Assembly (NCBI GenBank): GCA_013400115.1
Contig: VXBP01010391.1
Coordinates: 1 to 64,000 of the forward strand
Source: Rhinopomastus cyanomelas
Lineage: Eukaryota; Chordata; Aves; Bucerotiformes; Rhinopomastidae
Length of the DNA stretch: 64,000 nt
Direction: 5' to 3'
The stretch's first letter is position 1; each line of letters starts with the position of its first letter. The notes beneath the pieces were generated by a model that was given only the letters and a program-made list of their open reading frames with translations, was not told where the DNA came from and ran no database searches. Below are positions 47,629 to 58,335 of the stretch, piece after piece. A program made the translations under genes and the position numbers.

Positions 47629-48611
47629 GTAAAAATAAACTTTCCTCCCAGTGGAATCTCATAAAGCATACTTGTGTTTTCCTCTGCTGTTTCTTTGCCA
47701 TTGATCCTGGATAACTGTTCCGTTGCTCTGCACACGGTTGGAGCTGCCTAGAGACTTGGGAAGGGATGGAGGAGGAATGAAGGGTGAGCAGCTCGTGAGT
47801 TCTATGGCTGTCACAGAAGAGAGGTGATGTGATGGAAAGCTTTGACACCGCAGTGTGTGCCCAAGTGCCGAGCAGTCTGTATTTAACAACGCGTATCAAA
47901 TCATTGATGAACGCGACTCACGTTATTGATCGGTGAAAGGTAGCTCATGCTCGTATAGCAGAGCTGCTTATGAGTTTGGCTTAGTAAATGTGGAGCATTT
48001 TGAGTTCTGGCTTTTTTAACTCCAATCCATAGCCTGAACCAGGGCTGAGAAATGTTTGCTGTCATTAAAAAGTTTACTTATCGATCTATCAAAGTATTTC
48101 TTCCCCCTGTTAGATAACCAGGTGCTGGAGCAGAGAAGTGCATTATTCCACTTACTACGTATTTTCTCCCTCCTCAGTTCCCACATGATCGTAATTGTTA
48201 TTGCTCTGAGCGCAGCTAGGGCTGGATACCAGTGGGTTTTTATAACCCAACTAAGGAATCTCACCACAGAAATGTCATTAAATATTTCTCTGTTTCCATA
48301 GCAGTTTGTGCTACCTCAGAAAAGAGCGAGGGAAGAAGCTCGGGCACTAGAGTAGAATGATTATGTGGAAGGGAAAAGAAGCATCCCTGTATCACCTTGA
48401 CACATGGCAGGTGGAGGGAGAGCTGACCCCTTCTTCTGGAATTAGGAGCGTGTAGAGACGTCCCTCTGATAGAAATGTGGCTGGAGAAAGGACAGCATCA
48501 TGGCCGTGTGAGCCCGTGTTTTTCCTTCTGAGAGACAACAGTTGCAAAGCACTTAGCAGCCAGCGGGACTGGGAATTAATGGTGGAAATGGAAGCATCCT
48601 AGCTTTCTGGT
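47629..48611. other. No feature recognised
   Basis: 980 bp of intron following a TRHDE exon donor. No repeat that I recognise. Confidence 0.45.
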
Positions 48612-48763
48612 GGAAAAGGGACTTTGAAAGATCATCCAGTCCAATCCCCCTGCAACAGCAGGATCACCCAGATCAAGTCACATAGGAACACATCCAGGCA
48701 GGTCTTAAACATGTCCAGTGAAGGAGACTCCACAACCTCCCCAGGCAGCCTGTTCCAGAGCTC
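48612..48763 (-). mobile_element. CR1 type 1, 5'-truncated
   Basis: 150 bp. The outer tail is diverged (GTGGAAAAGGGACTTTGAAA). It runs to CAGCCTGTTCCAGAGC. Confidence 0.9.
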
Positions 48764-51282
48764 CCATCCCACCTCACCTCATTAGGTTGTACATGCATGC
48801 CTCCCTCCCTTCAGTCCTGCCTTGAAGGTTCACTACTATCTGCATAGCTCTTTCTCACTGCCTTCTGCTTACAGAGTGCTGTGGAGGAGCAAGTCCAAAA
48901 ACCACTACCCACTCTGTGTTAAGATCTACTGCTCCTATTGGAATGCCTTCAAGAAATCAACAAATTAACGATGGCCAGTGTGAGCAATGATTTTGGGTGG
49001 CTGCAGTATAGAAATTCAAGGGAAACCTTTCTGAGTCATCAGTTTCCTGTGTAGCAAATCAATGCCACTGTGATCTGTTGTCATTATCCTTGTCTTTTCT
49101 CATTACATCCTCACTCACTCACTCGGTTGCTGTGCCTCATTGAAAATGAGATTGTAAACTTACGACTACAGCAAGGATGTCCTCTTGGTTCTGCTTACTG
49201 TTGCCTAGCTCAGAGGGAGAGTTCCTCAACCTTTAGAAGTCAGTGGCTGTGCTCAAAGTATTGTCCACTGTATGTGCTGTTATGTGTTTGGGCTGATGTG
49301 ATGCTTCTGGAGATGTTCTGCAAGTAGTATGTTTGTTTCATGGGGCCGTGGGAGGGATTCTGAGACTGAAGAGGCTGGTTTCCAGGATTGATTCTCCTGA
49401 GTGAGAAGGATCTTGAAGACTTTCTGTTGTGCAGAGGACAGAGTTTCAGTGTTGTTCCAGGCAAGTGGTCTGGGAACAATGCTGGAAGTGGAACAAACTG
49501 CTCCAGGGGACTTTGGAACACTGTGAGTGGTCGCATTGTTCTTTAAGCGAGTGTGATTGAATGTGGATGCTGAAATTTGGAGGAAAAGCTGCTCCTGAGG
49601 ATTGTTTCCATCCACTGGGAAGGAGCAAGTTCTTCCTTCTTACTTACTAAACTGCTGTGCTAAAGAATCTTCCAGTGCAGCCTGGAAGTGGGATGGATGA
49701 TGAGCAGCTGTCTGCTATGTAATACTGATCACATACATCATTTCAGCTGCCAGTGATGAAGAGGATCCAAGTCAGTGTCGACTAATCCGAAATGTTGGCA
49801 CGTTGCTTAAATTCTTCAGTAGAATTAACCTTGTCTGTCTGTTATCAGAGAGAAACGAAACACAGCAGCCTTGGAGTAGCTACATCCAGTCCATCCAGAA
49901 GTGCTCTTTTTCTTTGGTAGCTTAAATAGTAATTGCCCAGGGGAGTGGAGCTGGTGCCTTGTGTTAGAGTCCACCAAGGATGGTTTTGGCTGATGAAAGA
50001 GTCTCTTTCTTCACGTGGGCCTGGCTTTTGCATTCTCTTTGCTGGTGTGGCTGTTGCTGGATGCTGTTTGGCATTTTCATGAGCAGAGGGTAAGCAGATG
50101 CCATCCAGGCTTGCAAGAGAGAACCACATCCTTGTGGGAGGATGGTTGGGTTGGTGCTCTGCTCACGCTGTCAGTGTCTGGTTACGTGCTAGAGATAGCG
50201 AGACGTGCAGATCCCTGACTGTTCAATGTGCTGAGCAGGATTAGTTCAGATAATTGCAGATGATCCTTGCTGCTGGCAACAGAGCTCACAACACCGAGGT
50301 GAAGGGACACGCTGGAAGGCACAACCATGCAGTGTCTTTTTCAGGTGTGATTGTCGTCTGCAGCAAATCCTGCAGAGAGGACAGTGACGGGTCTTGGCAA
50401 ACTGTGTGACAAATTGCATCATCCCCAAAATGCTTCCTACTCAGTGTAGCTCTTCACACCTGTTGTGAAAGAGGTGGGAAGGATGTAGTCGTAGTTTTGG
50501 AAGGTTTTAATTTTGCAAGTGCTTCTCCCTAGCTGGTGAGTCGTAGCATTTATGTCATGATCACTTATCTACACAGCTGTCCAGATACCAGCCCTCAGAT
50601 GACCCTTTTATGGACTCACTTTGTCTTGGTGCAGCCCTGAGAGCTGCCCCTTTTGCTCTCAGGGTGCTGCACAGATATGTCTCCACCACCTGTTTCCCTG
50701 TTCACTCCCCATAACTGACGTGAGGCTCTTCTCCTTCAGGGGAGTGACGGCTATCAAACCTCTGAAAACTAAACTCATCACAAAGTGGACATGTCTTGCT
50801 TAGCCTTCCTATCCATGCTGAAGTCAGAGATACCACACTAAGATGAGTGCAGTGCTCTGTGCTGAGGTCTTGCAGGTCTGCTGAAAGATGGCAGGTCATC
50901 ACTGGTGCTGTGGTGTTATGAAGTTCTGCTCTCTCACAGTTCCAGGACTTCTTTCTGTTTCTCCTAGATAAGTGGCTTCTTTTGTGGTTTCTGTAATGAT
51001 GCACATAATGTCCACGGTGTTTTGGGATCAATCTAGTGGGTAAAAATCCAAGGGCCAGTTTTAATCTCAGCCCATCTCCACAAGACAATTGCTTAGCAGA
51101 GCTTGTGGCAAGGTACAGGCTCATGTGTTGCTGAGAAGTGACTTTCACCTCAAGGGAGGAGGTTTAGGTAGCATCCATTTCAAACAGATGAGCAAAGAGT
51201 TGGACAAAAGCACAGTTGCTGTTCACAGAGTATGATTGTTCTGGCGTTCAGGCTCCAGGTATGAAACATCTCTGTATGGATG
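48764..51282. other. No feature recognised (2.5 kb)
   Basis: The longest stretch in the window with no CR1. A 111-codon antisense ORF (49280-49615) and a 148-codon antisense ORF (50702-51148) have no recognisable motifs. Confidence 0.45.
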
Positions 51283-51360
51283 TAGGTGATCCTGCTCTGG
51301 TGAGGACATTGGACTAGGTGATCTTTCGAGGTCCCTCCCAATCCCTAATGTTCTGTGATT
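51283..51360 (+). mobile_element. CR1 type 1 tail fragment
   Basis: 78 bp, canonical TTTCGAGGTCCCTCCCAATC, ending GTTCTGTGATTC. Confidence 0.9.
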
Positions 51361-51426
51361 CAGCAAGTGCTGCTGGACTGACTGGCACAGCTTTACAGCC
51401 TGTCAGCCAATTCCAGGTCTATCTGT

Positions 51427-51453
51427 CCCTTCCAATCCCTAACGTTGTGTGCT
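51427..51453 (+). mobile_element. CR1 type 1 minimal tail
   Basis: 27 bp (CCCTTCCAATCCCTAACG), about 65 bp after another tail. Too short to date. Confidence 0.6.
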
Positions 51454-52916
51454 GCTCTGATTAAATCCCTCATGGAACATTTCCTTTGTCAGCAAAAACA
51501 CACTTGTTATAGCTGTTTTTGAAGGAAAATGGAATCAGTTCTCATAGTAGGATTCTGCCACCATGAACCAGTTTCCTAGCAGGCCACGGGTTGTACAAAA
51601 CGAAGCGTTAAAATAACCACCGTGGATCTGAACATTCGAAACAGTAGAACCACTGCACTTAGCCCACGTTCTTGGCAGCACCGGAGCGGCGTCTTGCAGA
51701 GGCGTGCCCTTCGCTCCGACCTCCCTCACGTACTGTCGTGTTGCCTTGTGGAGGAGCAGAGTTCCGTTACTCCTGCTGGTTTTGATGGAGCTGAAATTGC
51801 TCGAGAGCTGGGAGAGTTCAGAGCTTCAAGCCACACGCAGCTAGCACCAGCTGGAGGACTGTCTCATACTTCCAGTAGAAATGAGACCCAGACCCTAAAT
51901 GTTTTTTCTTACTTCAAAACAAAAGTCAAAAGTTTTGGTTCCTCCTAAACTTATCCCATGTAGAACAAAAGCGTCAGAGCAGTGTTGTTTTCTGGGGCAT
52001 CCAGATAAAATATGCCCATGGGAAAAGACTTCCTGATGGAAGAAGATTGGAAGAAATTCCCCTTAAACCCATGTACAGCTGTGTTGGATTTTAAGAGGTG
52101 AGCTCAAGCCTTCAGAGGTGGATTTCTTCCCAAATGAAATCGTTCCTCTTGTTTGGATGTCACAAATGGTTTAATGTGGGGTTTAACACTGAACTCTGCT
52201 GCCTTTTCCCTAACTCTAGTGCTTCTCAGAGGAAGCTAATGAACGTGTTTGAGGAAAGTGCTGAAATTGCCAGGACATGGAGACATTTTCTGTACTGAGT
52301 GTCTTCTATATGAGACACGATGGACTCAAACATCAAATTCTAGAGAATTATATGGGACAATGTGAAGCACATGCATCAGGCAGTCCTGTAGAATCACCAC
52401 CTGCTCCCACGAGCTGGAAAGGAGTGAGAGAGTCCTATCCTGTGTTTCAGGAGGAGGTTGACACGTGAGTGGTCTTCATGAAGAACAAGAGAGGGTTTGT
52501 GACTGAGTTTAGACTGACCCAAACAGCAGTGATGCCGTTAAGCTTTGAAGAGACACTAGTGAAGCAGCACGTCTGAGGGGCGTTGCACAGCTGTTACTGG
52601 GGGAACAGGTTGTTTTGAACCTGTCATGTTTGACTGACAGGGAACATTCAGTGCCCTGTCGAGGCCACAGGTAGTTTCCTCACCCTGGAGATGAAAATTC
52701 AGTGAAAATACTCAAATTGTAGAGTGCAAATACTAACCAGTTACGAGTAGCTGCTCTCAGCGATGGTTGCGTTTAAGGGTTGTTTTATAACGGAATAGTG
52801 TGGGTGGAAACCAGTACCTGCATTAAACTGGTAGGTTTTTCTGCCAGCCTGCTTCTGAACCCACGTGTCAGTACAGCCCTGAAGACCCAGAGAAGCTCTA
52901 GAAGTGTCTCCCCTAG
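51454..52916. other. No feature recognised
   Basis: 1.46 kb of intron. No repeat or gene recognised. Confidence 0.45.
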
Positions 52917-53450
52917 GTATAGAGTCATAGACTTCTAAGATCATTAAGTCGAACCATTAACCTAACTCTGTTAAGCCACTGTAAGCCGTATCCTGGTGCA
53001 TCACATTTGCATGGCTTGTAAACACATCCAGGGATGCCCATAGAATCATTCAGGTTGGAAAAGACCCTTGGGATCATCGAGTCCAACCATCAACCCTACT
53101 TTGAAAGTGCACCCCTAAACCAGAACCCCCAACACTGCATCTAAGTGTATTTTAAACTCATAGAATCATAGAATCATCCAGGGATGGGAATTCAACCACC
53201 ACCCTGGGCAATGTTGATTCAACCACCCCCTGGGCAACCTGTCCCAATTTGTGATGACCCTTTCAATGAAGAAGTTTTTCCTAGTGTCTCACCTGAACTT
53301 CCCCAGGTGAAACTTGAAGCCACATTTGCTCTTTTCCTATCACTTGCTACTTGCAAGAAGGGACCCAACAGCAAATTCCTTTCAGGTAGCTGTAGACACT
53401 GCTAAGGTCTCCCCTGAACCTCCTTCAGGCTAAATAGCCCCAGTGTCCTC
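52917..53450 (-). mobile_element. CR1 type 3 with a type-2 piece inside
   Basis: The older CR1 runs 52917-53036 and resumes after about 53186 (CCTGGGCAACCTGTCCC to CCTCCTTCAGGCTAAATAGC). Between them is a type-2 tail in antisense (CATTCAGGTTGGAAAAGACC to GTGTATTTTAAA). The 12-mer CATCCAGGGATG stands at both borders (53025-53036 and 53175-53186). Confidence 0.85.
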
Positions 53451-53604
53451 AGAAGGAGGTATTTCTGCTGTTGCTCTTATGAAACCCACTAGCTTGATAA
53501 AGAGCATGGCTGAGATTGAGCAGTGATGGGCGATATTCACAGCACCACAGTGGGTGAACTAAAGAGGATGGAGGGGATCCAGACTTCTTTCTGTGTTTCA
53601 TACG

Positions 53605-53672
53605 TATGTATTTAATCACTTATCACTGATTAAATATGTGTGTATTTAATCACTTTAAGCCCTTATCACTGT
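53605..53672 (+). repeat. Small local direct duplication
   Basis: GTATTTAATCACT occurs at 53608 and 53642, each followed within a few bases by TTATCACTG. Confidence 0.75.
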
Positions 53673-54628
53673 GCTGGTGAGTTGTGACTGTCTATTACCA
53701 CTTCCACAGTAAGGGTTATCTCTGAGTAAGATTTACACAGGAATCAGGTCTTCTGTAAGCAGGCTGGAGCAGCTGTGTGATTCTGTCTACCAGACCAGTA
53801 AAAAAAGGATTTAAAAAGAGGAGGAACTTCAGCTTCGCAGTCTGAGAGAGTCTGCTCACAGCCCAGCTGTGCAGCCCTGTGTTTAGCAGGCAGGCTCCTG
53901 TGGAGGGGAGAGCACCCAGTGTTACAACCTGGTTTTAAATCGGATTGCATGGCAAAAGTCGCCGAGGTTCTTTGACAGTGGGAGCACTGGGGAACACAGG
54001 GTTGTAAGACTTTCCAGGTTCTCTGTAAGCTCCTGTAAACTGTGTCTGCCTGGTGATTTATCACAGTTACCTAAACGGATGTAATCAAAGCACTAACAAA
54101 AACCAGGGGGTCTGTATTTCTTTTTCTCAATTATTTATAGTAGAGTAATTAAATTTAACTGGTGCAAGTCGGTTAGACAAACCCCGAAAGAGCAGTAGCA
54201 ACTGAATTGAACAGGCAACCACTGAGTTACTCTGGAATTAAGATAGTTTTAAGAAATGGTAAAGACATTTTAATGAGGACAAAGCTACCTGGGTAAAGAG
54301 AGGACTTTATCTTTTGATCCTGCAGCTTTCTGCCTGAGCTAATGTTCATAGCACAGCTCCATGAACATCAACACTAGATGGTTTTAGGTCTGGGATCTCA
54401 CTGCTCCTTGTGTTTTTTGCACCTTAAAATGACAGTTACTTGTGTGTTTGCTGCAGATATTTACTCAAGGGAGAAGCACGACTTCTGTCTGTAGTCCCAG
54501 TCATCTGTTGTTTCCTCATAGATTACTTCTTTGTAGGGAAGACTGAAACAAACGAACTTCCTTAGTAAGTTCAGGTACTAGGTAAGAGTGGGAGATGTTA
54601 ACACCAAATTGTTAACGTGGTTTTCTCC
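53673..54628. other. No feature recognised
   Basis: 950 bp of intron. Short ORFs without motifs. Confidence 0.45.
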
Positions 54629-54758
54629 TTCACTGGAGATGTTTAAGACCCACCTGGATGTGTTCCTGTGTGACTTGGTGTAGGTGGCCCTGCTCTGGCC
54701 ACTGGACTGGATGATCTTTTGAGGTCCCTTTCAATCCCTAATGATTCAATGATTCTAT
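54629..54758 (+). mobile_element. CR1 type 1, 5'-truncated
   Basis: 130 bp from CTTCACTGGAGATG to GATTCAATGATTCTAT. The GGCAGGGGGATT segment is partly lost (CTCTGGCCACTGGACTGG). Confidence 0.93.
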
Positions 54759-55418
54759 CCATAGCTTTCAGGGAATTCATGAATGCCAAACAGTTCCCCG
54801 ATGGAAAGACATTTAAACCAAATTCTATGTATTCCTTTTCAATGCACGAGAAGACTGTTTCTTCTGTCAACAGTGTTAAGAATAACTCCATCATGGCAGA
54901 AGACAATACTGCTGAATTTTTAGTGAGTTCTGCTTCACGATCAGTTTTGTCAGAATATTTTACCGGATTGAGTGCTGCTTCAAGAGACGCTGAAGCCCGA
55001 GGCTTCATTCCGTCATGATTGTTTCTGAAGTGAAAGAAGTGTGTGTTTTGCATGCAGGGCGTTTTGTTTCTCAAATCCCCAGTCCTGCAAAGAGTTGACT
55101 GTGCAAATACTGGAATAAATTTAGACTTTCAGCCCCAAAGTAACTCCATAAGGAAAGGGGAAAGAGGAAGAACAGGTTAGTGATAAAGTTAATTGCTCTA
55201 GAGGGGAGCCTAGCAGCGGTTAGTAGCTAGAAGCTGGAGAGCTACAAATAGTTTAGTTGAAGATGCAGTATGAAGGCTTCATCAAACACATGCAGAAACA
55301 TTTAAGATTACTTTTTAAAAAGGAATAAATCACAGATTTGGTCTTTTCTCCATAGCACTGGCATTGCATTGTTTGTGGTGGTGTTTTCATGTGGCCAGAA
55401 TCAGGGTGCCCGGCTTCA

Positions 55419-55702
55419 ATCACAGAATCACAGAACATCAGGGATTGGAAAGGACCTCAGAAGATCATCCAGTCCAATCCCTCTGCCACAGCAGGGTCAC
55501 CTAGATCAAGTCACACAAGAACACATCCAGGCAGGTCTTAAACATCACCAGAGAAGGAGACTCCACAACCCCCTTCCACTGCTTTGTCACCCTCACTGGG
55601 AAGAAGTTCCTTCTCAGATTGATGTGGAATCTCCTGTGCTCCAGCACACACCCGTTGTCCCTTGTCCTATCACTAGATGACACTGAGCAGAGCCTGGCTC
55701 TG
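55419..55702 (-). mobile_element. CR1 type 1, 5'-truncated
   Basis: 285 bp from the tail to GAGCAGAGCCTGGCTC. It ends about 275 bp before a TRHDE exon. Confidence 0.95.
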
Positions 55703-55976
55703 GGCACCTCTCATATAAATACTATTTTCCAGAAGAAATCCCCACCCTTGGAGTTGTGTGTGGGTAAGAGGTCTGCATAGGACTGTGGTCAGCTGGTGTC
55801 TCTCAGTATCAGAACAGATAAAGGAAGTTGTTAATCAAGCGCAAAGTATTTGTTAGTCTTCGAAGCAATTGCATTGGCTTCATGGATCTTTAAAGAGCAA
55901 GATAAATTAAAAGATATATCTTTATAATTTTAAAATGTAAACACAACTCTCCTCCCATCTTGTTCTTTGTCTGCAG

Positions 55977-56110
55977 AACACCACAGAATTCCTGCTTTGG
56001 AAGAGGCAAGCTGGTTGCTCGGAAACATCAACCAGACTGGCTACTTCAGGGTTAATTACGATATTAGGAACTGGAGGCTACTAATTAATCAGCTAACACG
56101 AAACCATGAG
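55977..56110 (+). CDS. TRHDE: TRHDE internal exon (start of ERAP1-like C-terminal domain)
   Basis: 134 nt. The first two bases (AA) complete a Glu codon with the G from the previous exon. It then reads HHRIPALEEASWLLGNINQ, TGYFRVNYDIRNWRLL, INQLTRNHE. W-L-L-x-N-x-x-x-T-G-Y-F-R-V-N-Y-D is the diagnostic start of the C-terminal helical domain of M1 aminopeptidases (ERAP1_C type). A sequon NQT is present. The acceptor is TTTGTCTGCAG and the donor GAG/GTAAGC. It ends in phase 0. Only 93 bp of intron separate it from the next exon. Confidence 0.96.
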
Positions 56111-56203
56111 GTAAGCTCCTCATCCCTAAAATCTGCTTGGATAGGCAAAACTTCACTGCTTCATCACCCTAAGCGCTTCGATGTTTGTGCTTGCCTCTCA
56201 CAG
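56111..56203 (+). other. TRHDE: TRHDE minute intron, 93 bp
   Basis: Donor GTAAGC and acceptor CTCTCACAG, phase 0. Reading straight through gives about 30 extra in-frame codons (an ORF runs from 55967 into 56311), but those codons resemble no M1 sequence. Removing the intron joins RNHE directly to VISVSNRAG, as in other TRHDE proteins. Confidence 0.9.
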
Positions 56204-56259
56204 GTCATCTCCGTCAGTAATCGAGCCGGCTTGATCGACGACGCGTTCAACCTAGCCAG
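56204..56259 (+). CDS. TRHDE: TRHDE internal exon (ERAP1-like domain, NRAGLIDDAF block)
   Basis: 56 nt: 18 codons plus two bases (AG) of a split codon. The translation is VISVSNRAGLIDDAFNLA. N-R-A-x-L-I-D-D-A-F is the strongly conserved M1 block that follows the preceding exon's motif by about 25 residues, as it does here once joined (RNHE-VISVSNRAG). The acceptor is GCCTCTCACAG and the donor CAG/GTATGT. The exon that should follow (the AGYLPQN region in other vertebrates) was not found in 56260-64000, so it should lie beyond the window. Confidence 0.95.
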
Positions 56260-57039
56260 GTATGTTTTCCATCCTCATACACGCCGTTGCAATAACTCAT
56301 GCCGTGGTTAACTCAGCAGTTGAGTGTGTTTTCAGTGCTTTAAACACACTCTGGTTTGTTCCACCCTCTTCCTTCCTCCCTCCCCTCCTCTCCCTTTGGT
56401 TCTGTTTTCGCGTGGCACATACCGCGCTCTGCAGCACAGCCGCTGCTTTTGATCAATAATTTCCGTAGGGTATTGCAGAGTCTGGAGAGGTCTGATCAAT
56501 TTTGCAGCAAGTTCAGTTTAACAGTTTGGAGATAAATAATCTCTCACCTCTTTCTCTAATAAGCGAGGTTTTCTCCTTCTGTTCCTCCCTAGTGTCCCAC
56601 CTCTCCTTTTTTTATCACTGACCCCTGTGCTGCGTTTAATTTCCGATGGAAGGCACCTTCAAGCTTCAGGGCTTTTTGGCCCTAACTGGTACCATTATAT
56701 CATTTTTCCAATATCTTTCTTCTCTCCTAATCCATTATAACACTCTTTTTCTGCATGATGCAGCATGGAAAACCGGAGTTCTGTTGAGCATTTCTGGAAT
56801 CTTCTACAATACTCTGTGTTTTACTGTGGTCAGGGTTAAGAGTGAACTCGCATAGCGCTCGCACAGCTGCCTCCTTCACGAGTGGAAGCAATGAAACCAT
56901 GGCTCAGGGTGTTGGTAGTGAGAGTGTAAACTGAAAGGAAAGGAGTAGACAATTTCAAACTTTGGGGTTCTTGAGGCAGCTGGGAGTGTTGCCTGTGTTA
57001 TCTTCTTGTCTTCGTGCTTTGAGAGAGAAAACTGAGGAA
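56260..57039. other. No feature recognised
   Basis: 780 bp of intron after the last TRHDE exon of the window, T/C-rich near 56350-56400 and 56570-56615. Confidence 0.45.
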
Positions 57040-57275
57040 TACTCCACCTCCTCCCTGGGCCCCCTGTTCCAATACTTTACCACTCTGTCAGTGAAGAAGT
57101 TTGTCCTGATGTCTAGACTGAACCTCCCTTGGCACCTTGTGAGGCCATCTCCTCTTGTCCTGTCACTAGTGACCTGAGAGAAGAGACCAACTCCCCACCT
57201 CTCTGCAACCTCCTTGCAAGTAGTTTTAAGCAGCAGTAAGATCTCCCCTCAATCTCCTTTTGTGTTGCAGCATGA
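57040..57275 (-). mobile_element. CR1 type 3 (older)
   Basis: CCTGGGCCCCCTGTTCCAAT, GTGAAGAAGTTTGTCCTGAT and CTCCTCTTGTCCTGTCACTA follow the CR1 ORF2 end in antisense. The 3' tail is absent. Confidence 0.87.
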
Positions 57276-57430
57276 GAGGAGCTGGTCTCACCTGGTTTTA
57301 TGGCTTAACTAGGGGAAAGAGTTGTCTGTGCCTGGTGTGTTGGGCTGATAAATATCTCACAAGAACCATGAATTTGCCATAAATATAGTCAAATAGATTT
57401 TTTCCTTCTCTATCTCTTGAGGATGAAGAA

Positions 57431-57856
57431 GCATGGGAGAATAAATCTGATGAGGAGAGATGGAGAGAGTTGGGGCTGTTTAGTTTGAGGAAGAGGAGAC
57501 TGAGGGTGACCTCACTGCTCTCTACAACTATCTGAAAGGACATTGTGGAGATGTTGGTGCTGGGCTCTTCTCACAGGTCATTAGTGACAGAAGCAGAGGG
57601 AAGGGCTTCAACAGGGGAGATTTAGACTGGACATCAGGAAGAAATTCTTCCCAGAGAGAGTGGTCAGGCACTGGACTGGGCTGCCCAGGGTGGTGGTTGC
57701 GTTCACATGCCTCGATGTGTTTAAAAGTCACTTAGACGTAGTGTTGGGGGATCTGTTTTCAGGGTGACCTTGTAGAGCAGGTCTGATGGTTGGACTCGGT
57801 AATCCCAAGGGTCTTCTTCAACCTGATTGATTCTATGATTCTACAATTACATGATT
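57431..57856 (+). mobile_element. CR1 type 2, about 426 bp
   Basis: It begins GCATGGGAGAATAAATCTGA and ends GATTCTATGATTCTAC. Its 5' end coincides with those of three other copies. One base is lost at GACTGAGGGTGACC, which breaks the frame. Confidence 0.95.
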
Positions 57857-58130
57857 CTACTTGAATCCCTAGCTATTATTTTCAGTGTCAAAATGATGCA
57901 GAAAAGAAAACACAACTGCTGACATTCATGTTGGTCCTTTTTAAAGGAACTCCTAACACAAACAGTTATCTTTACTGTGCTGGAGAGCCTGTATGTCTTC
58001 TGAATACTCCATCCTTAGAAGCTCCCAAAGTACTCCCTAGTGTGGTGTTGAACTTGATGCATGTAATGTCCATCCCACAGCAGAGGGTTTGACTAAGGTT
58101 TAACATAGTCCCAATATGCCACGTCACCAT

Positions 58131-58335
58131 CACAGACCAGTAGAGATTGGAAGGGACCTTGAAGGATCATAGAATCATAGAGCCATTAGGGATTGGAAGG
58201 GACCTCAAGAGATCATAGAATCATAGAGCCACTAGAGATTGGAAGGGACCTCGAAAGATCATAGAATCATTAGGGATTGGAAGGTCATCTCCTCCAATCC
58301 CCCTGCCACAGCAGGTCCACCTAGATGAAGTCTGA
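58131..58335 (-). mobile_element. CR1 type 1 with a tandem array of tail units
   Basis: ATTGGAAGG recurs at 58146, 58192, 58238 and 58276 (spacing 46, 46 and 38). Units share GATCATAGAATCATAGAGCC. The last unit continues into ordinary CR1 (CCCCCTGCCACAGCAGG). Confidence 0.94.

Larger units (their letters stand above)
47629..55976 (+). other. TRHDE: TRHDE intron, 8.3 kb
   Basis: A phase 1 intron from GTAAAA to TTTGTCTGCAG. It is relatively poor in CR1: 47629-48611, 48764-51282 and 51454-52916 hold no repeat or gene that I recognise, and 53451-54628 only a small local duplication. Confidence 0.88.
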
